From the NCBI RefSeq assembly GCF_018390555.1, contig NZ_JAHBGB010000002.1, positions 919,231 to 983,230 of the forward strand: a stretch of 64,000 nucleotides of DNA, written 5' to 3'. Below are positions 1 to 7,925 of the stretch, in pieces. The stretch comes from Ancylobacter oerskovii (GTDB taxonomy: Bacteria; Pseudomonadota; Alphaproteobacteria; Rhizobiales; Xanthobacteraceae). How positions within the stretch are numbered: the stretch's first letter is position 1; each line of letters begins with the position of its first letter. The translations under genes and the position numbers were made by a program. The notes below the pieces were generated by a model. It saw only the letters and a list, made by a program, of their open reading frames with translations. It searched no databases and had not been told where the DNA came from.

Positions 1-1
1 C

Positions 2-595
2 GGCCTCGGCGAGCTCGGCTTCGTCGGCCAGGCCGATGCGCAGACGGTCGACGCCGCCAAGCTGCTGGAGGCCGGCCCACTGCCGGACCAGTGGCTCGGC
101 AAGGAGGACGCGCCGGTCACCATCGTCGAATATGCCTCGATGACCTGCGGCCATTGCGCGCATTTCCACGCCACCACCTGGCCGGTGCTGAAGGAGAAGT
201 ACATCGACACCGGCAAGGTGCGGTTCGTGCTGCGCGAGTTCCCGCTCGACATCGTCGCCAAGGCCGCCTTCATGCTGGCGCGCTGCTCGGGCGAGGGGAA
301 ATATTACCCGATGGTCGACACGCTGTTCGACAACCAGAAGAACTGGGCCTTCACCAACAATCCGGCGCAGGCGCTGCTGGCCATCGCCAAGCAGAGCGGC
401 ATGACCGAGCAGCAGTTCAACGCCTGCCTGTCGGACGCCAAGCTGGCCGGCGAGATCGACCAGTCCGCCAAGCGCGGCGCCGAGCTCGGCGTCGATTCGA
501 CCCCGACCTTCTTCATCAACGGCAAGAAGGTGCCCGGCGCCCTCAGCCCCGAGGACCTCGACAAGGAACTGGCGCCGCTGCTCGGCTCGAACTGA
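2..595 (+). CDS. DsbA-family thiol:disulfide oxidoreductase (5' truncated by window edge)
   Basis: The reading frame is open from base 2, so the start and signal peptide lie outside the window; 197 codons are visible. It encodes a thioredoxin-fold periplasmic oxidoreductase. The redox motif CGHC follows the strand VTIVEYASMTC, as in DsbA/DsbG-like proteins of Rhizobiales. The cis-proline loop STPTFFINGKKVPG lies near the C-terminus, where it belongs. The insertion between them is helical, as in DsbA. The protein probably oxidises or isomerises disulfides in exported proteins. The stop is at 593-595. The last ~100 bp of the gene and ~60 bp of 3' flank are the founder unit of a tandem repeat that continues to about 1110. 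Family assignment is safe; the exact DsbA subtype is not. Confidence 0.9.
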   Translation, partial: GLGELGFVGQADAQTVDAAKLLEAGPLPDQWLGKEDAPVTIVEYASMTCGHCAHFHATTWPVLKEKYIDTGKVRFVLREFPLDIVAKAAFMLARCSGEGKYYPMVDTLFDNQKNWAFTNNPAQALLAIAKQSGMTEQQFNACLSDAKLAGEIDQSAKRGAELGVDSTPTFFINGKKVPGALSPEDLDKELAPLLGSN

Positions 596-1110
596 CCGCG
601 GATGACAGGCCCGGGAACCGCGTCTCCCCGGCGGCCTCGGCGGCGGGATCGGGGGTAGATCCCCGGGGCCTTCATCAACGGCAAGAAGGTGCCCGGCGCC
701 CTCAGCCCCGAGGACCTCGACAAGGAACTGGCGCCGCTGCTCGGCTCGAACTGACCGCGGATGACAGGCCCGGGAACCGCACCTCCCCGGCGGCCTCGGC
801 GGCGGGATCGGCGTCGATTCCATCCGGGCCTTCATCAAGGGCATGGAAGTGCCCGGCGCCCCCCGCCCGGGGAACTCGACAAGGAACTGGCGCCGCTGCT
901 CGGCTCGAACTGACCGCGGACGGATGGCCCGGGAGCCGCGTCTCCCGGGCGGCAGGATCGGCGGGATCGGCGTCGATTCCATCCGGGCCTTCATCAAGGG
1001 CATGGAAGTGCCCGGCGCCCCCCGCCCGGGGAACTCGACAAGGAACTGGCGCCGCTGTCGGCTCGAACTGAGCAAAGGCGACCGATCCAGAAACCGCGCC
1101 TCCTGGACCG
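491..1110. repeat. Four tandem copies of the dsbA 3' end plus flank, period 159-160 bp
   Basis: The anchor ttcatcaa occurs at 512, 671, 831 and 990, giving periods of 159, 160 and 159. Each unit carries the codons for the cis-Pro loop region, the terminal LLGSN-stop and a ~60-bp GC-rich trailer. Copy 2 (about 655-812) is close to the gene. Copies 3 (813-971) and 4 (972-1110) share private changes (for example catccgggcc before the anchor), so they duplicated after diverging from copy 2. Copy 4 fades in its trailer. Only copy 1 is translated as DsbA; copies 2-4 have no start signal of their own. Confidence 0.9.
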
Positions 1111-1292
1111 GCTGCCATGGTCGGCACTTTCAGGAGCGGGACGGATGCCCGGCCATGCCGCCGGCATCCTGTGCCCGCCTCGAAGCCGGAGGCCGGCAAG
1201 AAGCGGCCGGCCCGGCCTCGATGACTTTCACGCTCGCCGGGCGGACAGGCCGGCATGAGCCGAAGGCCCGCCTCGCCCGGCGCGGCGAGGGG

Positions 1293-1772
1293 TCATTCCG
1301 GCAAGATCACCCGCCCCTCGCTATCGAGGGGGAAGGCCGGATTGTGGGCGATCTCCCACGGATGGGCATCCGGGTCGGCGACATAGCCGGAATAGCCGCC
1401 CCAGAAGGTTTCCTGCGCCGGGCGCAGCGCCCGCCCGCCGGCGGCCACCGCCCGGGCCAGCGTCGCGTCGACCTCGGCCCGGCTCGACCGGTTGCAGGCG
1501 AGCGCTATGCCGCCGAAGCTGCCGAACCGGCCGGGGATCACCCCGGCATCGGCGGCGAGCTCATGGCGGGGATAAAGCGCCAGCACCACGCCGCCGGCAC
1601 CCGGCCGCCGCCGGCCATCCGCCTGGAAGAACACCACGCCGGTGGTGCCACGGTCGCGCCGCACCATGCCCAGCGCCTCATAGAAGGCCGCCGATCGGGC
1701 GAGATCCGCGACGCCCAGCGTCACCAGCGACAAAGCGAGCGGCGGCACCTCCGCGATCTCCTCCCTTCGCAT
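1293..1772 (-). CDS. VOC (glyoxalase/bleomycin-resistance) family protein
   Basis: This is a 159-residue protein of the vicinal-oxygen-chelate fold with the typical strand-helix start LVTLGVADLARSAAFYEALG and a second half ending in YSGYVADPDAHPWEIAHNP, including the usual DPD and E near the end. Such proteins are small metal-dependent lyases, dioxygenases or resistance proteins; the substrate cannot be read from sequence. I chose the ATG at 1772 because GGGAG lies just upstream. The frame stays open further upstream to 1856, but that extension looks non-coding. It is a single gene with no operon partner. About 220 bp downstream (1072-1292) hold only the fading dsbA repeat and no recognisable gene. 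Confidence 0.8.
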   Translation of the reverse strand: MRREEIAEVPPLALSLVTLGVADLARSAAFYEALGMVRRDRGTTGVVFFQADGRRRPGAGGVVLALYPRHELAADAGVIPGRFGSFGGIALACNRSSRAEVDATLARAVAAGGRALRPAQETFWGGYSGYVADPDAHPWEIAHNPAFPLDSEGRVILPE

Positions 1773-2235
1773 TCTCCCGGCTCCCACAGCCAAACCCGAA
1801 CATTCCATCGCAGCCTCCCCTGCCTGCATTTCCGCCCCTCCGCGCCGATCCCGCATTGGCAGGAAAGGCGGCGGAGAGAGCCTGCAACGCCCCGGAGGCC
1901 ATTGCTGGCAGCATCACCTTCCACGCCCGACTCGTCGCGACCGAGACCTGCTCCCTCGTCGGCACGGCCGGTGCCCGTCCTCCCGCAACACGGCGGAGGT
2001 CCATGCTCTCGCGAATCTCGCCCGCCTCGCCGCCGGCCGGATCCCTTCGCAAGGCCAGGCCTTCCGCCATGCCGGCAAGGGGCCGACGGGGACAGGCGAA
2101 GACCCCTCCACCACGCAATGTCCACCGCCATCCGCCACATGCCGTCCGCCATGTGCCGTCCGCCATGTGCCGTCCGCCACATGCCATTCACCACGTGCCA
2201 TCCGTCGCTGGCCGCCTCCTTCCCGGCGCCGGCGG
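1773..2235. other. Intergenic stretch without a supported gene
   Basis: The 463 bp between the VOC gene and the radical SAM gene are open in several frames, but none has family similarity or a ribosome-binding site that I recognise. The only structure seen is the short tandem repeat at 2131-2204. Confidence 0.6.
2131..2204. repeat. Short imperfect tandem repeat, unit about 14 bp
   Basis: Units of the form atgtgccgtccgcc / acatgccgtccgcc are repeated about five times, with catg/cacgtg cores that are themselves palindromic. The units degrade towards 2204. A comparable ccgcctgccgcct microsatellite occurs at 20508-20578. No gene is supported here on either strand. Confidence 0.7.
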
Positions 2236-3498
2236 TCATCCCGGCTCGCCGAACAGCGACAGCTGCTCGCCCTTTTGCGGCGGGCGGCGGAAATGCCGGG
2301 TGGTGAGCCGCACGCTGCGCCGGTTCAGCTCCAGGCGCCGGACGGCGAGCTCGAAGCGGCGCCCCACCGTCCAGGCATAGGGGCCTGAGCCGGTCATGCG
2401 CTGGCCGAAGGCGGCGTCGTATTCCTTGCCGCCGTGCAACTCCTTCACCAGCGACAGCACATGGCGGTAGCGGTCGGGGAAATGCGCCAGCAGCCATTCC
2501 TTGAACAGGTCGCGGATCTCCAGCGGCAGCCGCAGCATCACATAGCCCGCCTCCCCCGCCCCGGCCGCCGCCGCGGCGTCGAGGATGCGCTCGAGCTCGG
2601 CATCGTTGACCGCCGGAATCATCGGCGCCGCCAGCACCGCCGTCGGCACCCCGGCCTCGGAAAGGCGGCGGATGGTCTCGATGCGCCGCATCGGCGTGGC
2701 CGCGCGCGGTTCCATGATGCGCGCCAGCTTGTGGTCGAGCGAGGTCACCGACAGCGCCACCTTGACCAGCCCCCGCTCGGCCATCGGCGCGAGAATGTCG
2801 AGGTCGCGCAGGATCAGCGCCGATTTGGTGACGATGCCCACCGGATGGCCGAAATCGCTGAGCACCTCGAGGAGGCGCCGGGTCAGCCGCCACTCCTTCT
2901 CGATCGGCTGGTAGCTGTCGGTGTTGATGCCGAGCGCGATGGTGCGCGGCTCGTAGCCCGACCTGGACAGCTCCTTGACCAGCAGTTCCGGCGCATCCGG
3001 CTTGGCGAACAGCTTGGTCTCGAAGTCGAGCCCGGCGGAATAGCCCTGATAGGCATGGGTCGGCCGCGCGAAGCAATAGACGCAGCCATGCTCGCAGCCG
3101 CGATAGGGATTGATCGAGCGGTCGAAGCCGACATCGGGGGAGGTGTTGCGGGTGATGATGGTGCGCGCCCGCTCCGCCGTCACCGTGGTCTGGAAGGCCG
3201 GCAGGTCGTCGAGGCTCTGCCAGCCATCGTCGAACGCTTCCCGCGCATGCGGCTCGAAGCGGCCGGCGGCGTTGGAGAGCGCCCCGCGCCCGCGGCGGCG
3301 CTCCGTCTCCACCGCCGGCAGGTCGCCCTCGCCCGCCGGCAGGTCGAGATCGGCGGCCGCGGCGCGCTCGCGCCGCGCAGCCTCTTCCGCCGCGCGCCCG
3401 GCACGCCGCTCCTCCGCCAGCTGCCCGAGATGCTTCGGGGCCGGCGGGGGCCGCAGCGGGGCGGCGGGATCGGCAGGGGGCGTGAGGCGGCGTTCCAT
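2236..3498 (-). CDS. PA0069/SplB-like radical SAM protein
   Basis: This 420-residue protein has a charged, low-complexity first ~75 residues. The segment TSPDVGFDRSINPYRGCEHG follows, with the radical-SAM cluster cysteines at 135, 139 and 142 in a CxxxCxxC arrangement (GCEHGCVYCFARP). This arrangement and the following YQGYSAGLDFETK are typical of the PA0069 / Rv2578c family, related to spore photoproduct lyase. The body keeps TIALGINTDSYQPIE and VALSVTSLD, which belong to the SAM-binding barrel. The family's reaction is not established; DNA or small-molecule repair is a guess from the SplB relationship. The ATG at 3498 gives the full family length. It stands alone, divergent from the glycosyltransferase gene. 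Confidence 0.88.
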   Translation of the reverse strand: MERRLTPPADPAAPLRPPPAPKHLGQLAEERRAGRAAEEAARRERAAAADLDLPAGEGDLPAVETERRRGRGALSNAAGRFEPHAREAFDDGWQSLDDLPAFQTTVTAERARTIITRNTSPDVGFDRSINPYRGCEHGCVYCFARPTHAYQGYSAGLDFETKLFAKPDAPELLVKELSRSGYEPRTIALGINTDSYQPIEKEWRLTRRLLEVLSDFGHPVGIVTKSALILRDLDILAPMAERGLVKVALSVTSLDHKLARIMEPRAATPMRRIETIRRLSEAGVPTAVLAAPMIPAVNDAELERILDAAAAAGAGEAGYVMLRLPLEIRDLFKEWLLAHFPDRYRHVLSLVKELHGGKEYDAAFGQRMTGSGPYAWTVGRRFELAVRRLELNRRSVRLTTRHFRRPPQKGEQLSLFGEPG

Positions 3499-3686
3499 GT
3501 TCCCAAGCTAGCGGAATGACGAGAACATATCAAGAACGTCATGCGTTTTCATCGCACGCACCGCTTCACCTGCCCGAGCTTGTGTTGTAGGCAACGCAAG
3601 GATTTGCAGGAGCCGCCGCCGGCGGCGGCTTCCCGATTGCGACAACGGCCGGCAGTTTCGGCGCACAAAAGGGACGGGCGGACCGC

Positions 3687-4277
3687 GTGATTTCGGTGGT
3701 GATTCCGACACGCGAGTCGGGCGGCCTTCTCATACCCACCCTCGCGGCGCTGGTTCCCGGCGCCGCCGCCGGCCTCGTGCGCGAGGTGCTGCTGGTCGAT
3801 GGCGCCCCGGAATCCTCCAGCGAGATCGCCGAGGTCGCCGATGCCGCCGGCTGCGAGTATTTGCCCGGCCCCGCCGATACCGGCGCCCGGCTCCGCCTCG
3901 GCGCCGAGGCGGCGCGCGGGCCGTGGCTGATGTTCCTCGAACCTGCCGGGCTGCTGCAGGAAGGCTGGACGCGCGAGGTGCGCAGCTTCATCGACCAGGC
4001 GGAACGGACCGGCAGCGCCGGCAGCCGCGCCGCCAGCTTCCGGCCCGCGCTCGACGGCTTCGGCCTCGGCACCCGGCTGCGGGAGGCCACCACGATGCTG
4101 TGGCAGGTCACCACCGGCCGCACCCGGCCGGCGCAGGGCCTGCTGATCCATCAGCGCCTCTACCGCCAGCTGGGCGGCCATGAGGAGGGCGAACGGGCGC
4201 CGCACAGGCTGATCGCGCGCCTCGGCCGCGGCCGCATGGTGCTGCTGCGCTCGCACATGCTGATGCCGGTGCGCTAG
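3687..4277 (+). CDS. Small family-2-like glycosyltransferase
   Basis: This 196-residue protein begins ISVVIPTRESGGLL with a following strand VREVLLVDGAP and ARGPWLMFLEPAGLLQEGW. That is the nucleotide-binding half of a GT-A (GT2) glycosyltransferase. The canonical second DXD is replaced: the expected LDDD/LDAD strand reads FLEPAG, so metal-dependent transferase activity is uncertain. It is much shorter than usual GT2 enzymes and ends soon after the acceptor-site region. The start is GTG at 3687 behind GGACGGGCGG, with no better ATG. The neighbour moaB is convergent. It could be a transferase acting on a lipid or small glycoside, or an inactive relative. Confidence 0.65.
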   Translation: MISVVIPTRESGGLLIPTLAALVPGAAAGLVREVLLVDGAPESSSEIAEVADAAGCEYLPGPADTGARLRLGAEAARGPWLMFLEPAGLLQEGWTREVRSFIDQAERTGSAGSRAASFRPALDGFGLGTRLREATTMLWQVTTGRTRPAQGLLIHQRLYRQLGGHEEGERAPHRLIARLGRGRMVLLRSHMLMPVR

Positions 4278-4338
4278 CCGCGCCTCCGCCGCCGCATCCT
4301 CCCGGGCCGCATCGTCCCGTGCGGCATCCTCCCGCGCG

Positions 4339-4917
4339 TCAGCTCTTCGCCTTGTCGCGCTTCAGGTGCTCGTCCAGCCGGGGCAGGATCTCGACGAAAT
4401 TGCAGGGCCGGTGGCGGATGTCGAGCTGCTTGACCAGGATCTCGTCCCAGCCGTCGCGACAGGCGCCCGGCGAGCCGGGCAGGCAGAAGACGTAGGTGGC
4501 GTTGGCCACCCCCGCGGTCGCCCGGCTCTGCAGCGTCGAGGTGCCGATCTTGGCGAAGGACACCATGTGGAAGACGGTGGAGAAGCCCTCCATCCGCTTC
4601 TCGAACAGCGGCTCGACCGCCTCCGGGGTGACGTCGCGGCCGGTGAAGCCGGTGCCGCCGGTGGTGATGACCACGTCGATGCCGGCATCGGCGATCCATC
4701 CGGCGACGCGGCTGCGGATCGCCTCGACATCATCCGGCACGATGGCGCGGTCGGCGAGACGATGCCCGGCCGCCTCGATGCGGGCCGCCAGCGTGTCGCC
4801 GGAGCGGTCGTCGGCCAAAGTGCGGGAGTCGGAGACGGTCAGCACCGCGATGGCGAGCGGCACGAAGGGCCGCTCGGCGGCGGCAGGCGATGGCTGGAAC
4901 GTCGTCGGGTGGGACAT
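4339..4917 (-). CDS. moaB: Molybdenum cofactor biosynthesis protein B
   Basis: This 192-residue MoaB/Mog-fold protein is expected to adenylylate molybdopterin, activating it for molybdate insertion. Diagnostic segments are LAIAVLTVSDSRT at the start of the fold, the substrate loop VITTGGTGFTGRDVTPEA and the conserved LPGSPGACRDGWDEI near the C-terminus. I placed the start at the ATG at 4917 (MSHPTTFQ) because it gives the usual short N-terminal tail; the frame is also open to an upstream ATG at 4971. It is unlinked to other moa genes here. It follows the metallopeptidase gene on the same strand after a hairpin, so it is probably transcribed separately. Confidence 0.92.
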   Translation of the reverse strand: MSHPTTFQPSPAAAERPFVPLAIAVLTVSDSRTLADDRSGDTLAARIEAAGHRLADRAIVPDDVEAIRSRVAGWIADAGIDVVITTGGTGFTGRDVTPEAVEPLFEKRMEGFSTVFHMVSFAKIGTSTLQSRATAGVANATYVFCLPGSPGACRDGWDEILVKQLDIRHRPCNFVEILPRLDEHLKRDKAKS

Positions 4918-4978
4918 GGCAACGGCCTCGAAAGCGTCGGGGGGATACCGATATGTGGTGGCCATCGCCACCTTTCGA

Positions 4979-5002
4979 GCCCCGGCCGCCGGCGGCCGGG
5001 GC
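4979..5002 (-). terminator. GC-rich perfect inverted repeat after the metallopeptidase gene
   Basis: GCCCCGGCCGCC is followed directly by its reverse complement GGCGGCCGGGGC, 8 bp after the metallopeptidase stop. There is no good T-run on the minus strand, so it may act as a weak or Rho-assisted terminator or mRNA 3' stabiliser. Confidence 0.45.
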
Positions 5003-5010
5003 CTTTCCCC

Positions 5011-5919
5011 TCAGATGTTGCCGCTGCCGAAGGTGTTGCACTGCTGCAGCGAGCCGGATTGCAGCCCGCGCTTGAACCAGCTCACCCGCTGCGCCGACGT
5101 GCCATGGGTGAAGCTGTCCGGCACGGCATAGCCCTGCGACTGCTTCTGCAGCCGGTCGTCGCCGATGGCGGAGGCGGCGTTCAGCGCCTCCTCGATGTCG
5201 CCGTCCTCGAGGATCTTGAAGCGCGCATCGGCGTGGTTGGCCCACACGCCGGCCAGGCAGTCGGCCATCAGCTCGACCCGCACGGACAGCTGGTTGGCCT
5301 CGGCGCGCGACACCTGCTGCTGGCGCTCCTGCACCTTGGCGAGCAGGCCGATCTGGTTCTCGACGTGATGGCCGACCTCGTGGGCGATCACATAGGCGGC
5401 GGCGAAGTCGCCGGAGGCGCGGAAGCGGGTCTTCATCTCCTGGAAGAAGGAGAGGTCGAGATAGACCTTCTGGTCGAGCGGGCAATAGAACGGCCCCATC
5501 GCCGATTGCGCCGCGCCGCAGCCCGAGCGGGTGGAGCCGGAGAACAGCACCATGCCGGGGTCCTTGTAGGTCTTGCCCTGCTGCTTGAAGATCTCCGACC
5601 AGACGTCCTCGGTCTGGGCGAGCACGGTGGCGGCGAATTGCCCGAGCTGGTCGTCCGGCGCGCCGCGATTCGCACTCTGGCTCGGCTGTTGCTGCTGCTG
5701 GGACTGGCCGCCGCCGCCCATCAGGATCTCGGCGCCGCCGATCAGCACCGCCGGATTGATGCCGGTCGCCCAGGCGATGAGGCCGACGATGATCAGCCCG
5801 CCAATGCCGAGGCCGCCGCGTCCACCGGGCACCCGCCCGCCGCCGAGGCCGCCGCCGAGGCCGCCCTGGCCCCGCCGATCCTCGACATTGTCGCTGCGCC
5901 GGAAATCTTCCCACCGCAT
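5011..5919 (-). CDS. ypfJ: Neutral zinc metallopeptidase, YpfJ family
   Basis: The protein has 302 residues. It has a glycine/arginine-rich N-terminus and one membrane segment (GLGIGGLIIVGLIAWATGI, about residues 50-70). A periplasmic domain follows, with the zinc-protease signature VIAHEVGHHVEN and the family marker FYCPLDQKVYLDLSFF before it. Physiological substrates of YpfJ proteins are not known. The second ATG (5919, MRWEDFRRS) is chosen over the upstream ATG at 5934 because AGGAG sits 6 nt ahead of it and because family members start with MRWxxxR. It is a single-gene unit; the 177 bp upstream (5920-6095) show no gene. Confidence 0.9.
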   Translation of the reverse strand: MRWEDFRRSDNVEDRRGQGGLGGGLGGGRVPGGRGGLGIGGLIIVGLIAWATGINPAVLIGGAEILMGGGGQSQQQQQPSQSANRGAPDDQLGQFAATVLAQTEDVWSEIFKQQGKTYKDPGMVLFSGSTRSGCGAAQSAMGPFYCPLDQKVYLDLSFFQEMKTRFRASGDFAAAYVIAHEVGHHVENQIGLLAKVQERQQQVSRAEANQLSVRVELMADCLAGVWANHADARFKILEDGDIEEALNAASAIGDDRLQKQSQGYAVPDSFTHGTSAQRVSWFKRGLQSGSLQQCNTFGSGNI

Positions 5920-6095
5920 GGTCGCCTCCTGCACCCGTCACTCGCCGGCCATAACGGTCCGAACCCGGACCATAATAGGGGGAGCGGCGGTGATCCAGCC
6001 ACACCCGTGCAGCAATGCGCGGAGCCGCCGCCGGTTCCATGGTCCGGCGGCGGTCTTCGCTACAGGCAGGCCGGATCGGACCGGCGCGTCGCGGC

Positions 6096-6752
6096 TCACG
6101 CCGGGACGGAAAGTCCGGCCACGAAGCGGTGCGTCAGGCCGAGATCCGGCGAGGACAGGCCATGGCCGGCCGGCAGTACCTGGCGTGTCACCTCCGCGCC
6201 GGCGCCCTTCAGCGTGGCGGCGAGGCGGGCGGCGTCCGCTGCCGGCACGATCGGGTCGGCATCGCCGGACAGTAGCAGCACCGGCGTGCCGGGGATCGCC
6301 GCCACCGGATCGGCGAAGCGCGAGTTCTCCGCAAAGGGCGACATGGCCCGCAGCAGCACCGCGCCGGCGAGCGTTCCGGGCCGCAGGAGCAGCATCGCCG
6401 CGGCGATGTTGGCGCCGTTGGAGAATCCGATCGCCACCGGCGCCGGCACGTCCTCCTGCGCGCGGATCGCGTCGACGAAATCGGCGAGCTCATGGGTGCG
6501 GGCGGCGAGGTCCTCCTCGTCGAACACCCCTTCGGCGAAGCGGCGGAAGAACCGGTTGGCACCGCCTTCGCGCACCTTGCCGCGCGGCGAGATCAGCGCC
6601 GAGCCCGGCGCCACCCGCTCGCCGAGCCCGAGGAGGTCGTCCTCGTTGCCGCCGGTGCCGTGCAGCAGCAGGATCGGCGGGCGGCCCGGCGCGGAGGCCG
6701 GCACATAGCGGTGGACGAAGGTCGAGGGCGCGGCGGCGCGGGCGGCGGTCAT
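6096..6752 (-). CDS. Alpha/beta hydrolase (carboxylesterase/phospholipase, MhqD-like)
   Basis: This 218-residue esterase-type hydrolase has the oxyanion region ILLLHGTGGNEDDLLGLG, the nucleophile elbow IGFSNGANIAAAML (Ser), the acid segment LLLSGDADPIVP (Asp) and a C-terminal His in PAGHGLSSPD. It is the size of MhqD/YodD-type esterases, which in Firmicutes are induced together with MhqO dioxygenases by quinones. The same pairing occurs here, with the mhqO-like gene immediately upstream on the same strand. A strong AGGAGG precedes the ATG at 6752. A hairpin with a T-rich tail between the two genes suggests partial termination, so the pair may be differentially expressed. Confidence 0.85.
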   Translation of the reverse strand: MTAARAAAPSTFVHRYVPASAPGRPPILLLHGTGGNEDDLLGLGERVAPGSALISPRGKVREGGANRFFRRFAEGVFDEEDLAARTHELADFVDAIRAQEDVPAPVAIGFSNGANIAAAMLLLRPGTLAGAVLLRAMSPFAENSRFADPVAAIPGTPVLLLSGDADPIVPAADAARLAATLKGAGAEVTRQVLPAGHGLSSPDLGLTHRFVAGLSVPA

Positions 6753-6783
6753 GTCAGCCTCCTGTCGGAGAAGAATGAAGGAA

Positions 6784-6816
6784 CCGCCCCGTCCCCGATT
6801 GCCGGGGGCGGGGCGG
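6784..6816 (-). terminator. Terminator-like hairpin between the dioxygenase and hydrolase genes
   Basis: Two 14-bp arms (CCGCCCCGTCCCCG and CGGGGGCGGGGCGG, one mismatch) flank a 5-nt loop. On the minus strand the stem is followed by TTCCTTCATTCTTC. It lies 7 bp after the dioxygenase stop and before the hydrolase SD, and could attenuate read-through. Confidence 0.6.
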
Positions 6817-6822
6817 CAGAGG

Positions 6823-7767
6823 TCAGGCGACGTCCGGCAGCACCGCCTCGATATTGGCGCGGCGGCTCTCCAGGAAGTCGGGCAGCTTCAGCGCTTCGCC
6901 GAGATGGGCCACCGGCTCGTCGGCGGCGAAGCCGGGGATGTCGGTGGCGATCTCGAACAGCACATGGCCGGGTTCGCGGAAGTAGACGGACCGGAAGTAG
7001 TTGCGGTCCTTCTGCTCGGTGGTGCGAATGCCGTGATTTTCCTGCAGCTTCCTCACCATCTCGAACTCGGCCGCGTCGTCGGCGGCACGGAAGGCGATGT
7101 GATGCACCGAGCCGCCGCCCATGCGCGCCGGCAGGAAGCCGCCGGCCTCATGGATGTCGACGATGCTCCCCATCTGGCCGCCGGCATCGCTGCCTTCCGC
7201 CTGGAAGCGCACCAGCGAACCCTCGCGGCCGACCTCCCTGAAGCCGAGCACGTCGGTCAGGATGGCGCCGGTGGGCGCCGCCTCGGCGAGCAGCAGGTTC
7301 ACCGAGTGGAAGCCACGGATCGCATGCTCGGCGGGGACGTCGGCGCCGAGCCAGGCCGGCTCGTTCTCGACGCCGGGCACGCCGACCAGGGCGAGACGCA
7401 TGCCGTGCGGGTCCTTGAAGCTCAGCACGCTCTGGCCGAAGCGCTTCACCGGCGCCTGATAAGCGACGCCCTTGTCGGTGAAGCGGTGCGTCCAGTAGCC
7501 GATCGAGGCCTCCGGCACGCGGAACGCGGTCTCCTGCGTCTCGCCGATGCCGAGCCGGCCGGGCGCCACATGGTCCCACGGGAAGAAGGTGAGGATGGTG
7601 CCGGGCGAGCCGACCTCGTCGCCATAATAGAAGTGATAGGTGCCGGGATCGTCGAAATTGACGGTCTTCTTCACCAGACGCAGCCCGAGGGTGCGGGTGT
7701 AGAACTCGACATTGCGACGCGCGTTGCCGGCGATCGCGGTGACGTGGTGGATGCCGTTGCGGTTCAT
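6823..7767 (-). CDS. mhqO: Ring-cleaving dioxygenase, MhqO-like (two VOC modules)
   Basis: This 314-residue protein has two glyoxalase/extradiol dioxygenase modules: module 1 opens GIHHVTAIAGNARRNVEFYT, module 2 has GFHSVNLLLAEA and SVHHIAFRAADDA. The metal ligands are expected at the His of HHVT, the His of VHHIAF and the Glu of VLFEIATD. MhqO proteins are induced by methylhydroquinone/catechol-type electrophiles and are thought to open the ring. The ATG at 7767 has AGAGGA upstream. It is divergent from a LysR regulator over a 158-bp intergenic region containing a candidate operator, and it is followed by the hydrolase gene. Confidence 0.88.
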   Translation of the reverse strand: MNRNGIHHVTAIAGNARRNVEFYTRTLGLRLVKKTVNFDDPGTYHFYYGDEVGSPGTILTFFPWDHVAPGRLGIGETQETAFRVPEASIGYWTHRFTDKGVAYQAPVKRFGQSVLSFKDPHGMRLALVGVPGVENEPAWLGADVPAEHAIRGFHSVNLLLAEAAPTGAILTDVLGFREVGREGSLVRFQAEGSDAGGQMGSIVDIHEAGGFLPARMGGGSVHHIAFRAADDAAEFEMVRKLQENHGIRTTEQKDRNYFRSVYFREPGHVLFEIATDIPGFAADEPVAHLGEALKLPDFLESRRANIEAVLPDVA

Positions 7768-7862
7768 GGCTCTGTCCTCTCCGGTGCGCCGGCCGATATG
7801 CGCCGGCGCTCTCTCGTGGCTCTACAAATATGCCCGGAACTCCGGCTTGCCACGTCATTTCA

Positions 7863-7878
7863 ATTGCATTGACGCAAT
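7863..7878. promoter_or_regulatory. Candidate LysR operator, ATTGC-N6-GCAAT
   Basis: A perfect 5-bp inverted repeat with 6-nt spacing contains the T-N11-A pattern of LysR-type boxes (T at 7865, A at 7877). It lies in the divergent region 47 bp before the lysR ATG and 96 bp before mhqO, the usual place for an operator controlling both. Confidence 0.5.
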
Positions 7879-7925
7879 CGACGCTGTGCTGATATGTAGG
7901 CGGGGCTGCAAGGGGGGCATGGACC

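Noticed and set aside
91..1071. A 326-codon plus-strand frame across dsbA and its repeats that looks like a repeat-containing protein.
   Set aside because: It is out of frame with the CGHC/cis-Pro protein, and its repetitive sequence arises from the DNA repeats.
4366..6708. Plus-strand open frame of about 780 codons.
   Set aside because: It is antisense to moaB, ypfJ and the hydrolase gene, which all have clear family motifs and RBSs.
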